Positions 48,250 to 59,720 of a stretch of 64,000 nucleotides of DNA are shown one piece after another. This DNA comes from Rhabditoides inermis (taxonomy: Eukaryota; Nematoda; Chromadorea; Rhabditida; Rhabditidae). Both the position numbers and the translations under genes were made by a program. Location: positions 1-64,000 of the forward strand of contig CAWZYM010000390.1 of NCBI GenBank assembly GCA_963966185.1, in the 5' to 3' direction. The notes below the pieces were generated by a model. That model ran no database searches and was not told the DNA's origin. It saw nothing but the letters and a program-made list of their open reading frames with translations. Numbering within the stretch: position 1 is the stretch's first letter; every line of letters begins with the position of its first letter.

Positions 48250-48411
48250 TCCTCCTTCCCCCTCTCTCGCCCCTCTCTCCCTCCTTCTCGGTCTCCCTCT
48301 CATTCCTTCTCCCCTCTGCTTCAGTATGGCGAAGAGCAATCTCTGATCTCTCTCTCTGGAGGTGTTTGATCTGAAGAACCTGGGCGCAGTCACTGCCGTC
48401 TTTTATACGAA
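48250..48411 (+). pseudogene. decayed copy of the WD-gene last exon (copy 2)
   Basis: TTCAGTATGGCGAAGAGCAA and GGAGGTGTTTGATCTGAAGA repeat the last exon of the gene at 61207, with a 12-base CT-rich insertion. The preceding pyrimidine tract (CTCGGTCTCCCTCTCATTCC) and the following bases (GCCGTC-TTTAT-CGA) match copy 1 better than the parent gene, so the two copies share one origin. Confidence 0.75.
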
Positions 48412-49023
48412 TAGAAATAGAATCCATCAGTGTTTCAAAGACAAGTGACCTAATAGTTTATGTTTTCATATCGACGAGAAAAATGATAAATGAGCAGTGA
48501 AGAATACCGGTGTACTCGCGACTAATTAGAAGAGAAAGAGTTTGAGGGAGAGAGGGAGAGAGAGACTACTGATTTCATAGGGAGAGAAAAGAGAGAATTG
48601 GAACACACAGATGATTGGCTTCAAGCTACGCTTTTCTTTCTAACCTCATTCATTCAGATATTGGATTGAAAGTGTTATGCTGTTATGATGGGCAAGTGAG
48701 AAGCAGCGACAGTCATCAACAACATGATGTGCGGGGGCGTGAGCGTGACTCTACAAGGGAGGGAAGGTGCGGTTGAGGGAACGGTGTAGGCTGGGTGAAC
48801 AGTGATCAGCCGGCTCTCTTCCACCTTATTTCCCATAATCATTACATAAGACATTTATGATACTCGTAACGGTATTCTGAAATCGCGAGAAAGACAGGAA
48901 ATGGAAACACCTGCTCCAATCTCCACTCTTAACCACCGGCCACTCGCAGGCGAACGCATTTCAATAGTTCCTTCTGTGATAATGTGTTGTTGAATAGTGC
49001 ACGTTTGATTGCGAGATTGCAGA
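48412..49023. other. spacer upstream of the chemoreceptor gene
   Basis: Presumed promoter region of the receptor gene with a GA-rich patch near 48540-48600. Nothing else recognised. Confidence 0.4.
49015..49022 (+). promoter_or_regulatory. candidate trans-splice acceptor of the chemoreceptor gene
   Basis: GATTGCAG stands directly before A-ATG, leaving one base between the acceptor and the start codon. That is a typical nematode spliced-leader position. Inference from sequence only. Confidence 0.5.
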
Positions 49024-50582
49024 ATGGTGAACAACACTTCGCTCCCTCCTCCCGTCACTACCCCCATGTCAACCACTACTGCACGCGCTCAATTCGAGGA
49101 GTACCAGATAGACGATGATGCAAGGTTATACCTACATGTGCCAATTGGACTACTTTACATCGTCACCTCACTGATTGGTCTAACTGCGTACCTAGCCATA
49201 CTGAGGGTATGTCATGTGATAATCGTGAGATGACGAGCATGTTTCAGGTGTTCAAACGAGAAGACACTTACTGGGGCAACATTGCCTACAGGGTCATGTT
49301 CTATTCGGGGATAATCGATGTAATCCAGATTGTATTGCATCTGTTCAGTGGTACTATTACGGTAATCTGGTGGAATCCGCCGTATCTTCTCAACAAGGTA
49401 GCCTTTATCAATGTCTGATTATTGTCATGATGTGCTGTAGATTTTCGGCGCGATAATGAACAGTTGTTGGCTATCCAATCAATTGTTTGCAATCATTCTA
49501 TGTCTTAATCGCTTCATAATGATGTGTTTCAATATGAGTCGCCTATCCACTTGGATCACATGGAGAAACATTAATGTGAGTTGTGACAAACATACTTACT
49601 TACAATCGCAACATGACAAAACATAAAAAGGTTGTCTCAGGTTCTGGTCGTGTTTGTTCTTCTGATTCTCGCTGGTCTTCTTTTCATGCAACTCCATCCA
49701 CAGGGGGAGTTTCTATATACGGTAAGCCAGTACGCAAAAAAAACAAATAACACTGCCATTGACATTTTAAGGTTGAATAATATATCTGAAAAACAAGTTT
49801 GAGTCATACACACAATTATTTTCAGCTAGAAAAGCTGTCATGGTATTACACAACAGGCGAAGCGTTTTTGCCGTGGAATGATTACCTTCTGGACATCGAT
49901 CAATACATTGTGTGGTCGAGTGCATTCGTATCAGCTACCACCTACGTCGGAATCACCGCCAAACTTATCATAATGGTTCCCGATGAAAGCAATGACGCAA
50001 TACAACTTCTTATTTAGAAAAGTCAGTCAGACGCGATTGGCAAGGCTGAAATGCTAATCACACTGCAGGTGGGAGTCGTAGTTGATTTTGTAAATTCTTG
50101 AAATTAGGATAAGAAGAATAAAGATGAAGAACTAGGATAAGAACGGAGATTCAGTTGTTTGTGGTGGCGATCTACGAATGTCTTCTCTTCACTTTCTGGC
50201 ATATTATTCAACCACACATGGAGCTCACCTCGTTCAATTTATTCCTCTCTCAGTATTCATGGGTAGTCTTCAACTGTATCCACCCAATCATTTATCTGAC
50301 TTTCAACAAGTACGTCTCTTTATGTTTCTGTGATTGGTGAAGTGTCGTGTTTTCCAGACCACTGCGTCGCAGAATCTTTGAGTGCTGTGTGAAAATCTAT
50401 CCTTCTAGTTTTACATACTCTAACACGTAACTTTTCTCTCAGCAGCACTTTTCAGACGTCTGCGAGGCTACTGTATGCCGAATAAACTAAAAGAGCTGTT
50501 TCCGAAGGAAAACGCTTCAACCAGGACGATCACGGTCTCTCAAATACACAGCACGAGGGGAGGCGCGACTCCGGCACGATAA
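49024..50582 (+). CDS. seven-transmembrane chemoreceptor, Srt type
   Basis: Exons 49024-49206, 49248-49397, 49441-49575, 49641-49721, 49826-49975, 50018-50068, 50155-50309, 50358-50386 and 50443-50582 give about 357 residues in whole codons. Hydrophobic helices are visible in order, for example LYIVTSLIGLTAYLAIL, FYSGIIDVIQIVLHLFSG, LFAIILCLNRFIMMCF, VFVLLILAGLLFMQL, YVGITAKLIIM, LFVVAIYECLLFTFW and YSWVVFNCIHPIIYLTFN. The FY-GIID motif in helix 2 and NR after helix 3 fit the nematode Srt family; these receptors are thought to detect odorants in sensory neurons. An in-frame TAG at 50015 lies in a 42-base intron (49976-50017, donor GTTCCC, acceptor TTATTTAG), so the gene is intact. The tail is Lys/Arg/Ser/Thr rich. 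Confidence 0.8.
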
Positions 50583-50869
50583 CTGCACACTCGTTTCTTG
50601 TTAACTGGACTCTTGAATGTGTCTCATTGTATGTAATGTTCAAATAGCACATTGCACATGTAATGTGATTGGCAGTTGTCTTTCATTCGAGCGGTTGTGT
50701 TAGCACCTGTGTTGTAAATGCGTTCGTAAACGTAAAACCAGTGAGTGTGGTTCATGTAACATAACATAAAAGTTATAACAGATACTGTCTTCTTCATGAC
50801 AATTTCTTTTATTGCACACATCAAATGTTATTAGTCACTTTACAAGCGTATTTGTCATGAATTTTGAAA
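50583..50869. other. 3' spacer between convergent genes
   Basis: Chemoreceptor and PAN/ZP genes converge here, 287 bases apart. No feature beyond 3' untranslated sequence. Confidence 0.5.
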
Positions 50870-53852
50870 TTACCAGAACACACTGTCACCACTCTTCTTT
50901 CTTGTACAAATGTGGACGATGCCAGCTATTTGCGATAGAATGAGGAGAGCGAATAGGACACACGCAGATGAGAACATCCAGCGAGAGACGCACACAGGAG
51001 ATGCCACTGAAAAAACGAGATGTGCTATCATTCCATAAACTGCATCCGCACCTTTGTTGTTAGTGACGAGCATGTCTGCTTGCACACTCGTCTCGTTAGC
51101 ACTCTCTTCCACCGTCCGTCGCAGGCGCTTCGTCAACAAATCCTCGCATGCAGGCTGCAAACCGATGACGTGCGAGTGTCACGTATTAGTTTATTTCCGC
51201 ACCTTCTTGCAGCCCTTATCGCAATCGGCGAGTCTGCACTGTATCCGAACTCCCTCACCCTTCTGGAAACGGAAAGCACGGAAGGGAATAGAGAAGCCGT
51301 CCTGCAACAATGAGCGCAATGATAACTTCATACAAGTATACGTACCTTGCTGAATTGTATGGGCGCAGGGATAATCCAGTCCCTCACTCCAGCCAATGCG
51401 CACCCATTCTCGATGATCGTCAGATTCTCGGAGGCATCGTTGTTGAATGCAGTGCAGTCCTTGATCTACAATAGCCATATTGTGACTGTAGTATTGCACG
51501 ATTATGGCGAACTCACGTTATACTTGTAGTCAGCGGGTGCGTTGAAGTATAGCTGCATTGGCTGTCCGATAGAGACAGTCTCCACCTGAATCACACCCTC
51601 TCCTTTGTCGTGTCTCTCTTTGTCGCACCTTCTTTGCCTCCTCTCCCTCTCGCAGTCGCATCTTCATCACAGTCTCCTCCCTCTTCTCCTTCCCTCTCCG
51701 CACACCCTCCATCTCATCCATGCGCTTGTCGTTAGCACGGATCTTCTCAAGGGTAGCCTGAAATGTTTCCTGTCTTTGTTTTTCTTTTCAGGATCTTGTA
51801 CCTTGTGCTTCTCCTCGTTCTGTTCCTTCTCACTGCCCGGTTTCTGCACGCGGAGAGAGAACGAGTTGTACGGCATATCACTACAATTCCTTTTCCACAC
51901 CATATCTTCGCTCTCTCCCACCTCAACTGTCGCAAAGCGGCCTTGGCGGTGGTGGTTGTGGCATTGCCGTAGTCGCATGTGACATGGTAGAATTGGTCCT
52001 GAACAAGTGTCACTCCCTCGCACATCCTCTCTCCACACACCTGTTGTGTGATGAATGACTGGGGTGTGTCCTCTTCATCCGGCTTCACAACTATCACTGC
52101 CCTATACGTGTTGCCCGTCTGCAAACAATGTGTATATGCTTTACGCAAAAAAAAATTACAGGTCAGATGTTACCTTGACAATTCCGCACGCGTCTAGCTT
52201 CTCCTCGTCCTGTATGTCAATGTCGAGCTGGCCCTCCTTGCCTTCGATTGTTGACGAACACGTCTCCAGGTGGTTTCGAGTGAAGATGCGACCAGACAGA
52301 GAGTTCGGGGAAGAGACCTGGACGACATGAGTTACAGAGAAAGAAGATGCGAGGAGAGAATACGAGCCTACCACCTTGATCCGTATCTGATGGAAGAGGC
52401 AGACAGGCCGGATGATGAGAGGTTGCTCCACATTCTTTTGTTCTCCACTCTTTTCGATCTTTGTGGACATAGGGGTAGTGAGGTTGCCTAGATCACGAAT
52501 TGATCGGATTGCTATTACAAAATAAAGTAAACCTAGTTCATCCTGTATATGTGCGAGTTCGATTTGCAGATCCCTCTGCAGCAGATCCAGTTCAGATGAC
52601 TGTAATGACGGTTGAAAACGTTTTTTTTTCTTTTGTCTACCTTCACATCGACAGTCTTCTGTCCTCTCGCTCTAGCCATTTCTTCAGTCGCCTTCTTCTT
52701 TCCACTGCGCTTCTTCGAATAGCCGCGAACTTTATCTGGAAAAAAACCCCAAAGATTGTAAAAACAGATAACGTTTTTTTTTTCTTACCTTTGCCCTTTC
52801 CTTCAATTTGTTCAAAGCTGACAATGTTGAGAGAGAAGAAAGAACACGACTCGTTCGAAGCGACGAGACGCTAAGCAAAAAAGAGGGTTGAAATTGTATT
52901 TATAATTACACCTCTAGTGGTCCGTCGAACATAATGCACTTGTTGCCATCGCGTTGATGAGACACTGCCTCGCAACTGTAATGGACTGCGATCTCGAATC
53001 GTCTACGCGCAGTGATACCTTTTGGTGGGATGGGTGACACACATGTTGAGACACTCATCCCTCGGAACCCCATCCACAGCAAGCACCCCCTTCGAAGAAG
53101 CAGCCACACGACACGAAGACTGCTCGAACAGAAGACCTACAAACGTAGTAATATGTAATGCTATAAACGCAATGACTTACCGTAGTCCATGTTGTGTAGT
53201 CCGGTGCACTTTCTCTCGATGACTTGCGGTAGTTGGAGGGGTCGGTCGGATGCGCGACAGGGAGAGGAGGAGGAGGAGGAGGAGGAGGAGAGGTAGGCGA
53301 AGCGACACGTGGGAGACGACATGCAACTGGAACAGACGGTAAGAGTGACCACGTGTGAGGGCTCACTCACACTCGCAGGCACTCCTTCTGCACTCCATTG
53401 GGGAAGCTCGCCGCCGCTATATACAGAGAGTTTCGGGCCGTGCACGAATCAGGTTTCTGAAAAAAAAGAATGTGTAACTGTTTTGCATGATTTGCACTGC
53501 GTACCCTGTAGTGACAGAGGTTCCTGCGCACAGTCCAGTCTCCGTCGATGAAGTGCATCTGCTGCCCGCTGGCGCTCTCTCGCAGCGACACACACTCAGA
53601 GTACGCCTGCAATCAGATCAGTCTTCTTTGATATTTGCCTTCTCAACCAGTTTGTTCGGTGGGTCAGCGGTCACGCCTCACGGCATTCCCTCTCTACCCC
53701 CTCGTAAACGGCGCGCGCCGGATTGGAACACTTTCTCCCCCAGCCTCCCTCGACTCGCCTCATTGAACATGGCGTAGTCGCAACCGTCCGCGCAACGGGA
53801 TACACACTGCAAGAGATTCAAATTAAAGAGAGGGAGCGGAGAGAGAGAAAGA

Positions 53853-53904
<52 letters not shown>

Positions 53905-54719
53905 CACTTGCTGCAGTCCTCCAGTTCCATTGCTCATCACCGCTTCTCCCCTCAGGGCGCGCGCGGCAGGAAGAGAGACGAGTTGGAAAGCGGATGACTC
54001 GCAGAGAGAAGAGTCTAAACACGGGTGATATTTTGGCGAGCAGAGTACACACCTGGCTTGTCGATAGATTCCATGTAGACGACGTTGAAGCCCTCCGTGT
54101 TCGCAGTCACCTCGTGGGTACTGCAAACAAGTATGTACATATGTAACAATCACTCCTATACTCCTATGTCTCAAACCTCGAATCTGCGGCATCGATGAGA
54201 CAGTCGCCGGATTCGTAGTACATCACAGAGTGACAGGGAAAGGTCTACAAAATGTTTACAATTCTCAATCTTCTCTCTTCCTACATACCTTCTCTCTAGC
54301 GCAGAGTGCCAGACAATGGAACTTATCGGTGGCAGGAGCGATTCGCTGAGTGGTAGACGAGGGGATGACTCGCTGCGGTCGATACGATATCACTGCCAGC
54401 TCGTCGAATCCTGAAAAGCGTGTATCTCACAGCAAGAAGTGGCTTGCCCACCCTGCACACAATGCTTTCTCAGCACCCTCGCTTCGTCCAAGTCTCCTGT
54501 GAAGTCCTCGATCCGGAACGCGGTACACCTCCCATCCTCCAGCAACACTCCCGTACAGTTCTCGCTCCCACACACTTCCACACACTTCTGGGTGGACTCA
54601 GAAGGTGCGAGTCCTTCTGGGAGGAGGAAGAGTGGCGCAGTGTGTGGAGGGCAGAGGGTGGCGAGAAGGGATGGGAGGAGGAGAAGGAGGAGTAGAGGAT
54701 GCAGCATGGCGGGGCGCAT
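50870..54719 (-). CDS. PAN- and ZP-domain transmembrane protein (cuticle/apical matrix type)
   Basis: ATG at 54719 opens a signal peptide (MRPAMLHPLLLLLLLPSLL). Cysteine-spaced PAN/apple-type segments follow: CVEVCGSENCTGVLLEDGRC, HCLALCAREKTFPCHSVMYY, LQQCVSRCADGCDYAMF and AYSECVSLRES. Next come a Pro/Ser-rich stretch near 53.3 kb and an N-terminal ZP-like region with SSTIEGKEGQLDIDIQD, TYRAVIVVKPDEEDTPQSFI and YHVTCDYGNATTT. The ZP-C part has NLTIIENGCAL, IPFRAFRF and RIQCRLADCDKGC. A basic KRLRRTVEES could be the furin-type cleavage site used by ZP proteins. A helix (SSACVLFALLILSQIAGIVH) and a short tail end the protein. PAN plus ZP is the layout of nematode apical extracellular matrix proteins such as NOAH and LET-653; the paralogue is not certain. 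Some middle exon borders (51.5-52.0 kb) are unresolved. Confidence 0.75.
53855..53902. repeat. (GA)n microsatellite in an intron
   Basis: GA run in an intron of the PAN/ZP gene, next to the donor after the exon ending TGGACTGCAGCAA. Confidence 0.85.
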
Positions 54720-55216
54720 CTTTGTGAGTAGTGAGGGAGAAGGGGAGGGGAGGAGGCGCGGATGAACGCGCTTCCAGGTCAACGCGCGGACACCGAGACG
54801 CGATAAAACCAATCAGCGAATCAATCACTCGGATCGAATCGCGGGGCGAGTGCCGAGTGGGTGACATAGATAGCATACGGTGGAGGGAAGACAGAGCAAG
54901 AGTGTTTGTTGAAAGGAGCGATGGGGTATTATGTGATCAACCTCCTTTCACGGTTGTGCAACGACCTTCCTTCCCTTGCTCTATGGGCCTGCAATCACGC
55001 GATTAGCGGTGTTTGATTTGTATGCTATGCGTGAATAGCGGAGGGAGTGTGATTCCGAGATGTGACGGATAGATGTAGAGTGCAACCACTGCCTCCCAAC
55101 AGTAGTACAGCAGTAATCACCACACAGAAACGAGTTCTGTCTCGGGAGATGCGGCCGCCGTTTCGCCTCGCCGCCTCGCGCTCTCCATACCGGTACTCTC
55201 ACCTCTAGTACCCCCT

Positions 55217-55261
<45 letters not shown>

Positions 55262-55280
55262 ATCTCTCTCTCTCGCTATC

Positions 55281-55332
<52 letters not shown>

Positions 55333-55885
55333 ATGACGACTCGCTGAAGGACAATGATAGGTAGGTTGTGCCAACGTCGTGCGGGTGTCGTTTGTCTCTG
55401 CCAGATCGGTTTCGTCACTTGTTCTGTGTGCTGTTTCCGTGTAATGGCATACGGTATGCGGTGTGCGATTCGATCGCGCTCTCTGCCTATCTCCCCATGC
55501 CCATCTATTTACCCCCTATCATCCCTGTCCACTCTCGCTTTCTCCCGATCATATCGAAACGAGTTCGTCTTGTTTCATTTTTCGTGTGCCGTTCTCTCTT
55601 TTCGCATTGTGTGCTGTGTTCGCCCGTTGCATCGCCACTTCAATCACTTAGTCTTTTCTTCTAGCCACGCGCTCGCATCCCCTTTTTCGTATTTCCTGTG
55701 CCTTTACTTACGCTGTTCGCAAAACAGCGAACGTGAAAACACCGGTGGGATAGTTGTTTTGTAGCGGTGAATGAACAGGTATTCGCTCACTCGCTCGGTC
55801 ACTCACTCAATCGGACAAGAGTGCTATATGCGTTGTTGACATACGTTATTCGTGTACAGTTCACGTTCAAATACGTCAATAATAG
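54720..55885. other. divergent promoter region with CT microsatellite
   Basis: Lies between the divergent PAN/ZP and CRAL-TRIO/GOLD genes and must contain both promoters. A CT run occupies about 55224-55329. I see no exon. Confidence 0.5.
55224..55329. repeat. (CT)n microsatellite
   Basis: CT run with a few CGCTAT interruptions between two divergent genes. Confidence 0.95.
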
Positions 55886-57797
55886 ATGCCTCTGGTTCAA
55901 CCGGAACCATTCACTGCAGAGGAGCTCGCTATTGCGGAGAAGATCAAGTGGGTAGTGGGTACGGCTTGGGAATGGATTGAAAAATTGCAATATCTCTTAT
56001 CCCTAGGAAGCAGCTTTCGATCCCGGCAGAAATCGATTCTCCCTTCTATGTCGCTCGATTCGTCAAGGCATTAAATGGAGACGAAAACCTCGTCAAGCAA
56101 CGGTACGATTTTCGAATTCGATTTTTTTGTATTTTGAATTTTAATTAATGTATTGAATATATGAAAAAACCACGAGATGCTTTGCATGTAAACTGTGATA
56201 GTATAAGTATTGTGTTCAGTATCACCGAGGTACTTGCTCATCGCAAGGCAATCGGGTATGACCAGGTGGAGGATGTGAAGATATTCACAGAGTTTCCCAT
56301 GGGAAAGGCGTGTTTCGAGGTGAGTGCCAGCGAACACTGACTGGCAGTGCCCGATTTACATTCAGCGCTTCGCCATATCCACCACACACTATCATGTACG
56401 CTCTGACAACGTCCATGTATTCGTGCAGAAAATGGAGGGCGTTGACATCAAGGAGGTATGATAGAGAGAGAGAGAGAGCGAGAGAGAGAGAGAGCGAGAG
56501 AGAGAGAGAGAGAAAGGAAGGGAGAGAGAGAATGGTCTTGTTTCAGATCATGAAGGTGATCCCTCTCTCGTACGTGCTGCACTCGTACTTCATGCTGCAG
56601 GAGAACTTCTCTCGTGTTGTCTCCAAGACAGAGAAGGACACTGGTGAGTCGACTGACCCTGTGTTCCTCACCATCTTTCTCTTGCAGGCAAGCAGGCGAC
56701 GTGGGTGACTATCCTCGACCTGTCAGGTCTCAACCTAGCTGACTTCGTCAACCCCCTCTCCACTCCGTCCAAGCTGGCCAAGCTCGTCGTCAAGCTCTGG
56801 GCAGAGTACTTCTCCGAGAATGTGAGCTTACAAAATATATTGACATCACTTATTGCTCAGTTTTTATTCCACTATTTTTTAGTTGTGCAAGCTTCTGATT
56901 ATCAACTCTCCTGGCATCGTGTCTATCATGTGGCAGATCACTAAGTACATCATGGATGCCAAGACAGCTGCCAGACTCCACTTCCTCGGAAGCGTCGACG
57001 AGCTCAAGACATACCTCAAGGAGGAAGTAAGACATTACATTAGTACTATGGTGTTTCTCATGATAATATATAATTATTATAATTATAACAAAAGTAAAAT
57101 TCTGAAAAATATTGAGAAAAAAGTTATATGAATACAGTATAAAATAATGTAATTGTGGAAATTAGGCGATTCCTGTGGAGCTGGGAGGCACATGGCGTGA
57201 CGACAGCGGGTACTCGACTCCTCCCGAGAGCTGCGTGCGCCCAGCTATGCAAGTGGAGCAGGCACACTACAGGTAGAGTGTGACACGTACAACCACACAA
57301 TCCTCCCATTCAGATCTCAGTGTGATGTGTGGACGCGACAGGGCTACGTGAAGCCGCCCTCGATGAAGTCGGCGGCTGTGAAGGGGAAGCAGAAACACGA
57401 GATCAGCAAGTGAGTGGAAAGAGGACGGGTCAGCGGTATCACACTGTTATCATCAGGAAGTGCACATCGGCTGGCCAGCAGCTGATCTGGCAGTTCACTG
57501 TCGCCGGAGAGATCGACTTCGAGATAGTAAGGATTGCCGCCGGAAAGGAGGAGTGCGCCTGGCCGAGAGTCACTCTCACCTCACTAAAGGTATGCTGAGA
57601 GAGAGAGAGAGAGGGGGGGACGGAGAGGAGAGAGTGAGTGAGAGAAAGAGAGAAAGGTGAAGGGACAGAGGGTCCGAATTCAGCTCGCGGAGTTCGGTTC
57701 GATCACGTGTGAGCCAGGAGAGTACGTGGTCCGCTTCACGAACCCTGCTTCCACCTGGTTTCCAGTGAAGATGCAGTATGCTGTCGAGCTCAAGTAG
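55886..57797 (+). CDS. CRAL-TRIO and GOLD domain protein (SEC14-like lipid carrier)
   Basis: Eleven exons (55886-55947, 56007-56102, 56220-56319, 56366-56455, 56547-56643, 56688-56821, 56883-57026, 57166-57272, 57314-57409, 57457-57589, 57684-57797) give 390 residues in whole codons. Residues about 1-50 form the CRAL-TRIO N-terminal helix part (SPFYVARFVKALNGDENLVK). The lipid-binding core includes VFVQKMEGVDIKEIMKVIPL, VTILDLSGLNLADFVNPLST, LLIINSPGIVSIMWQITKYI and TAARLHFLGSVDELKTYL. The GOLD domain follows with QQLIWQFTVAGEIDFEIV and YVVRFTNPASTWFPVKMQY. The architecture matches nematode CTG-1/CTG-2/CGR-1 proteins, which carry lipids and touch Ras signalling or secretion. It is the upstream member of a closely spaced same-strand pair. 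Confidence 0.9.
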
Positions 57798-57904
57798 ACT
57801 TCCTCAACTTCCTCTCCCACTCCTCTCGTGATTTCAGCTACTCTGTACTTTCGAACCCCCGTGTATATACTTCTGCCGATTCATATTGAACGTGTGTACA
57901 ATGT

Positions 57905-57913
57905 ACATTTCAG
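57905..57913 (+). promoter_or_regulatory. candidate trans-splice acceptor between two same-strand genes
   Basis: ACATTTCAG lies about 115 bases after the stop of the CRAL-TRIO/GOLD gene and upstream of the GILT-like gene. It would fit an SL2-type acceptor in a two-gene operon. Inference only. Confidence 0.3.
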
Positions 57914-58133
57914 CGCTCGCGCCCACGGATGAAAGTGATAAATCTGATTTGTGAATTTGTTGTCCCAGATTCACACAAGTGCGATTCGCCAAAAACCATG
58001 CAGTCTCGACGTGACCTTCGCTTATGCAGGTGTGATTGGAAGAGACATGGACACACCGAAGACATAAACCAAATACGAAAAAGCGAGCGTCTCGCGATGG
58101 CTAGATCATTCGAGCGCTGTGTTCCGTCTGGCA

Positions 58134-58986
58134 ATGCTAGCTCTCCTTGTTCTCATCTCACTTCCACTAGCAGTCCTGTCTGCGGTAAGAAATGCATATA
58201 TTATAAACCAACAATCTTTGATATTTGCTATATTACAGAAGAATGTAACTCTGGTTGTGGCTGCTTCAACTCGCTGTCAGAACTCACAGAACTTCTTCAA
58301 CTACGATCTCATCCCGTTCATCAACAAGTACGAGAAATATGGTATTTTCGATATACATCACGTGTTTAAATCAGTTTATGTTATGCAGACAACTTCAACT
58401 ATAAAATTTTGATGAACCAGCCTCGCGAAGTGAACAGATTCGCAGCGTGTGTGATGAAGGAGAATGGAGGACGTGAGTTGGCGAGAGATAATGTACCACA
58501 GTCAACAATACTTTAGTTTCCGCTCGTCCCGTAGACAACTTCAACTGCATGTTCTGGCAGTCTATTCCTCAGATTGAAAAGAAATGTGTCCGTCAGGAGC
58601 GTCTTGAAAAGTCTGTTCTACTATACTATAGATTTTCAAATCAGTTTCCGGTATCATTGTTTTATTGTTAACTTACGTGTACATCTTGCAGAGTGCGATC
58701 TTGCTACAAGTCGGGAGAGGGTCTGGAGGTAATCAGGAGGGATCAGGCATTCCCATTCGCCGTGTACGTTCTATTTACATTTATTTCCCAATCCCTTCAC
58801 CATATCTTTCCAGGTGGAGCAATCTGCCGATGGTGCAAGTGAACGACGATTCATTCGATCACGACAAAGCAACACTCGAGAAGGCCATCTGCCAACAGTA
58901 AGTTTTTTTTTATAAAATTTATTACTCATTGGCGTTCTTGCAGTTTCGATAGCAGCGTGCGTCCGAAGGACTGTCCCGCCGTCTAG
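58134..58986 (+). CDS. GILT-like secreted thiol reductase relative with altered active site
   Basis: Seven exons (58134-58184, 58239-58341, 58389-58472, 58535-58610, 58692-58763, 58814-58897, 58944-58986) give 170 residues. MLALLVLISLPLAVLSA is a signal peptide. The layout follows gamma-interferon-inducible lysosomal thiol reductases: a beta strand and redox site (VTLVVAASTRCQNSQNF), RFAACVMKEN, CMFWQSIPQIEKKCV, a cysteine in VRSCYKSGEGLEV, then FAVWSNLPMVQVNDDSFDHD, the counterpart of the family's VPWVTVNG. The usual CxxC is CQNS here, so the resolving cysteine is missing and reductase activity is doubtful. I started at the ATG of 58134; a GTG earlier is not credible. An AATAAA follows at 59021. 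Confidence 0.7.
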
Positions 58987-59204
58987 ATACTCGAATTGTA
59001 GTCTATGTAGTTTTGATTTGAATAAACTGTAGTTGGTGACATTTGACATTTGTGTGACATAAATCTTCGTGTATTGTGACGGATGTGGGTCTGACCGAAG
59101 GCGAACTCGCTGATTCTGATTTCAGAATTTGAAGGCACAGGTGCGTTCAGCGTTACCAAGAATCATCCAAATGCACTGATGAGATCTTGGCAAAACTGTT
59201 TGCA

Positions 59205-59300
59205 CGTAGCGGAAATCGAACCGGCATATCCTGGGGGCTCAACCGCACAGAGCTCAACTTTTCGATGAGCAGTTTGAATTCGCCTTACCAAGCATGCACA
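59205..59300 (-). repeat. tRNA-like remnant
   Basis: On the minus strand TTGGTAAGGCG resembles the A-box region of Leu/Ser tRNAs and CCGGTTCGATTTCCGC contains a good B box. The spacing would allow a long variable arm, but acceptor-stem ends do not pair. Probably a decayed tRNA or tRNA-derived SINE. Confidence 0.35.
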
Positions 59301-59547
59301 TTTTGGTGAGCGTGTAAGTAACGAAGAATTGCCGTACTGTCGCGTTTTCTTTGTTTGTTTCGCACTTCCATTATTCAATCAATGGCCAAAAGTCAAAACT
59401 AAGCGCCTACGTCTTCAATTACGCCGTTGTGGCGTTGTGAGAAATAATCATGAAGATTAAATATCAATCATGGCGGTTTTGGAAAAAAAAAGTTTGCACA
59501 ACTTCGTACTACGAATAAACGACAACTTCGTTCTACAAATAAACGCA

Positions 59548-59720
<173 letters not shown>

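Noticed and set aside
50015..50017. In-frame TAG in the chemoreceptor, suggesting a pseudogene
   Set aside because: A 42-base intron (49976-50017) with a TTATTTAG acceptor removes it, keeps the frame and joins KLIIM to KSQSDAIGKAEML; intron length matches the neighbours.
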